Below are positions 62,040 to 64,000 of a DNA stretch of 64,000 nucleotides, one piece after another. Position numbers and translations under genes: made by a program. Where the stretch lies: NCBI RefSeq assembly GCF_040045035.1, contig NZ_JBDZDS010000003.1:186001-250000 (forward strand). Reading direction: 5' to 3'. A model generated the notes under the pieces. It ran no database searches. It was not told where the DNA came from and saw only the letters and a list, made by a program, of their open reading frames with translations. This DNA comes from Pseudaminobacter sp040045035 (GTDB taxonomy: Bacteria > Pseudomonadota > Alphaproteobacteria > Rhizobiales > Rhizobiaceae). Position 1 is the stretch's first letter. Every line of letters begins with the position of its first letter.

Positions 62040-63215
62040 ATGACCACACTGCCGAAACCGGACATACGTCCGGCGAATCCCAATTTTTCATCCGGCCCCT
62101 GCACAAAGCGCCCCGGCTGGTCCCTCCAAGCTCTCGCAGACGCAGCCCTCGGCCGCTCCCACCGCGCCAAGATCGGCAAGACCAAGCTCCAGCAGGCCAT
62201 CGACCTCACGCGTGAGGTTCTGCAGGTGCCGGCCGGCTATCGCATCGGCATCGTGCCTGCGTCCGACACCGGCGCAGTCGAAATGGCGCTTTGGTCGCTG
62301 CTCGGCGCACGCGGCGTCGACATGGTCGCCTGGGAAAGTTTTGGCGCCGGCTGGGTGACCGACGTCGTCAAGCAACTCAAGCTGCCGGATGTCCGCACCT
62401 TCGAAGCCCCCTATGGCGAGCTCGTCGACTTCTCCAAGGTCGATTTCGACCGCGACGTGGTGTTCACCTGGAACGGCACGACTTCCGGCGTGCGCGTGCC
62501 GAACGCCGATTTCATTCCGGCCGACCGCCAGGGCCTGACGATCTGCGACGCGACCTCGGCCGCCTTCGCGCAGAGGCTGGACTTCGCCAAGCTCGACGTG
62601 GTGACCTTCTCCTGGCAGAAGGTTCTGGGCGGCGAAGGCGCGCATGGCATGCTCATCCTGTCTCCCCGCGCCGTGGAGCGGCTCGAGACCTACAAGCCGG
62701 CTTGGCCGCTGCCGAAAATCTTCCGCCTGACCAAGGGCGGCAAGCTGATTGAAGGCATCTTCAAGGGCGAGACCATCAACACGCCCTCCATGCTGGCGGT
62801 GGAAGACTATCTCGACGCGCTTAATTGGGCGAAGTCGATCGGCGGCCTCGACGCCCTGGTTGCCCGCGCCGACCGCAACTTCGCGGTGCTCGACGCCTTT
62901 GTCGAAAAGTCGCCCTGGCTCGCCAATCTGGCGACCGACCCGGCCACGCGCTCGAACACCTCGGTCTGCCTCACCATCGTCGACGGCCAAGTGACCGCGC
63001 TCGACGCCGAGGCACAGGCTACCTTTGCCAAGGGCATCGTCTCCGCCCTCGACAAGGAGGGCGTGGCCTATGACATCGGCGCCTATCGCGACGCGCCTTC
63101 GGGCCTGCGCATATGGGCCGGTGCAACCGTCGAGGCGTCCGACCTCGAGGAGCTGACGCACTGGCTCGACTGGGCGTTCAAGAACCAGAAGGCCGCGCTC
63201 GCAAACGCGGCCTAA
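62040..63215 (+). CDS. serC: Phosphoserine aminotransferase
   Basis: A 391-residue PLP enzyme that makes phosphoserine from 3-phosphohydroxypyruvate. It is the long alphaproteobacterial type starting KPDIRPANPNFSSGPCTKRP. The cofactor lysine is in TFSWQKVLGGEGAHG, and TWNGTTSGVRVPN and CDATSAAFAQ are typical. It is followed 76 bases later by serA; both make serine and depend on the same leader. Confidence 0.96.
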   Translation: MTTLPKPDIRPANPNFSSGPCTKRPGWSLQALADAALGRSHRAKIGKTKLQQAIDLTREVLQVPAGYRIGIVPASDTGAVEMALWSLLGARGVDMVAWESFGAGWVTDVVKQLKLPDVRTFEAPYGELVDFSKVDFDRDVVFTWNGTTSGVRVPNADFIPADRQGLTICDATSAAFAQRLDFAKLDVVTFSWQKVLGGEGAHGMLILSPRAVERLETYKPAWPLPKIFRLTKGGKLIEGIFKGETINTPSMLAVEDYLDALNWAKSIGGLDALVARADRNFAVLDAFVEKSPWLANLATDPATRSNTSVCLTIVDGQVTALDAEAQATFAKGIVSALDKEGVAYDIGAYRDAPSGLRIWAGATVEASDLEELTHWLDWAFKNQKAALANAA

Positions 63216-63291
63216 GTTCAAGGCATGTGGCGACCGGGTTGGGACGGTCGCCAATTTTCACCGATTTGAATTTCACCTGATGGAGGCCTTT

Positions 63292-64000
63292 ATGGCACCT
63301 CGCGTACTCGTATCCGACAAACTCTCCCCTACCGCCGTGCAGATCTTCAAGGATCGCGGCGTCGAGGTCGACTATCTGCCGGACCTCGGCAAGGACAAGG
63401 AAAAGCTCGCCGAAGTCATCGGCCAGTATGACGGCCTCGCCATCCGCTCGGCCACCAAGGTCACCGAGAAGCTGATCGCCGCAGCGACCAATCTCAAGGT
63501 CGTCGGCCGCGCCGGCATCGGCGTCGACAATGTCGACATTCCGGCCGCCAGCCGTCGCGGTATCATCGTGATGAACACGCCCTTCGGCAATTCGATCACG
63601 ACCGCCGAGCATGCGATTGCGCTGATGTTCGCGCTGGCCCGCCAGATCCCCGAAGCCAACGCCTCCACCCAGGCCGGCAAGTGGGAGAAGAACCGCTTCA
63701 TGGGTGTCGAGATCACGGGCAAGACGCTGGGCGTGATCGGTTGCGGCAACATCGGCTCCATCGTGGCCGCGCGCGGCGTGGGCCTGAAAATGCACGTCAT
63801 CGCCTTCGACCCCTTCCTGTCGGAGGACCGCGCCTCTGAACTCGGCGTCGAAAAGGTCGAACTGGACGACCTGTTCGCCCGCGCCGACTTCATCACGCTG
63901 CACACGCCGCTCACCGACAAGACGCGGCACATCATCAACGCCGACGCCATCGCCAAGATGAAAAACGGCGTGCGCATCATCAACTGCGCGCGCGGCGGCC
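63292..64000 (+). CDS. serA: Phosphoglycerate dehydrogenase, cut by the window end
   Basis: The first 236 residues of a D-3-phosphoglycerate dehydrogenase. The N-terminal substrate domain has VLVSDKLSPTAVQIFKDRGV and VGRAGIGVDNVDIPAASRRG; the NAD-binding domain has LGVIGCGNIGSIVAARGVG, and the arginine-containing NCARGG appears at the window edge. A C-terminal ACT part is expected beyond. GGAGG precedes the ATG at 63292. Serine synthesis step 1, paired with serC. Confidence 0.95.
   Translation, partial: MAPRVLVSDKLSPTAVQIFKDRGVEVDYLPDLGKDKEKLAEVIGQYDGLAIRSATKVTEKLIAAATNLKVVGRAGIGVDNVDIPAASRRGIIVMNTPFGNSITTAEHAIALMFALARQIPEANASTQAGKWEKNRFMGVEITGKTLGVIGCGNIGSIVAARGVGLKMHVIAFDPFLSEDRASELGVEKVELDDLFARADFITLHTPLTDKTRHIINADAIAKMKNGVRIINCARGG

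Overview
The window reads as a chromosomal segment of a high-GC alphaproteobacterium of the order Hyphomicrobiales (Rhizobiales), most likely close to Mesorhizobium or another Phyllobacteriaceae. Reasons: the rhizobial L-rhamnose locus (rhaDI divergent from rhaRSTPQUK), RcdA/DUF1465 next to perfect CtrA boxes, Omp25/31-like small porins with CtrA boxes, a serC-serA pair behind a serC-type leader, and small families typical of this order (DUF982, DUF1059). It is mostly core chromosome; I see no phage, IS element, CRISPR array, tRNA or rRNA gene.

Layout. 0-4.2 kb: two HAD phosphatases, a class II aldolase-like protein, the YbgC thioesterase and a secreted GH5 glycosidase. 4.2-7.2 kb: ruvC-ruvA-ruvB on the minus strand, with a complete vapB-vapC toxin-antitoxin pair inserted between ruvC and ruvA. 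7.3-8.2 kb: rcdA, two near-identical CtrA boxes and a candidate minus-strand sRNA. 8.2-19.9 kb: a small oxidase-like membrane protein, an acyl-CoA synthetase, an OpgC-like protein, a ThiE-like protein, a Sel1 protein, efp, an inositol monophosphatase, a hemolysin III protein, a MotA/TolQ-like plus MotB/OmpA-like pair and an M32 carboxypeptidase. 19.9-27.2 kb: an ABC exporter, rpmE, ddl, a SelW-like protein, yebC, terC, ymdB, 5-FCL and a candidate 6S RNA upstream of 5-FCL. 27.5-36.5 kb: tolQRAB-pal-cpoB, tilS and ftsH. 36.6-40.3 kb: a cupin/MarR divergent pair, a cysteine-repeat secreted protein and glmM. 40.3-51.2 kb: the complete L-rhamnose uptake and catabolic locus. 51.3-57.5 kb: an apparently co-transcribed FadR-type regulator, an atypical PLP gamma-family enzyme and a complete CUT1-type ABC importer. 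57.5-61.7 kb: two tandem outer-membrane barrel proteins, small conserved proteins, an RNase HI with an N-terminal extension and an orphan sigma-54-like promoter. 61.9-64 kb: serC leader, serC, and serA cut by the window end.

How it works together. The envelope is the main theme: the Tol-Pal machine, a second ion-driven motor-like pair, porins, OpgC, Ddl and GlmM. A cell-cycle theme overlays it: full CtrA boxes (TTAA-N7-TTAAC) lie upstream of rcdA, of the candidate sRNA and of both porins, with a near match upstream of tolQ. The rhamnose locus is a textbook catabolic unit. The operon at 51.3-57.5 kb is the best candidate for an undescribed system, because a transsulfuration-family enzyme is translationally coupled to a FadR regulator and followed by a sugar-type importer.
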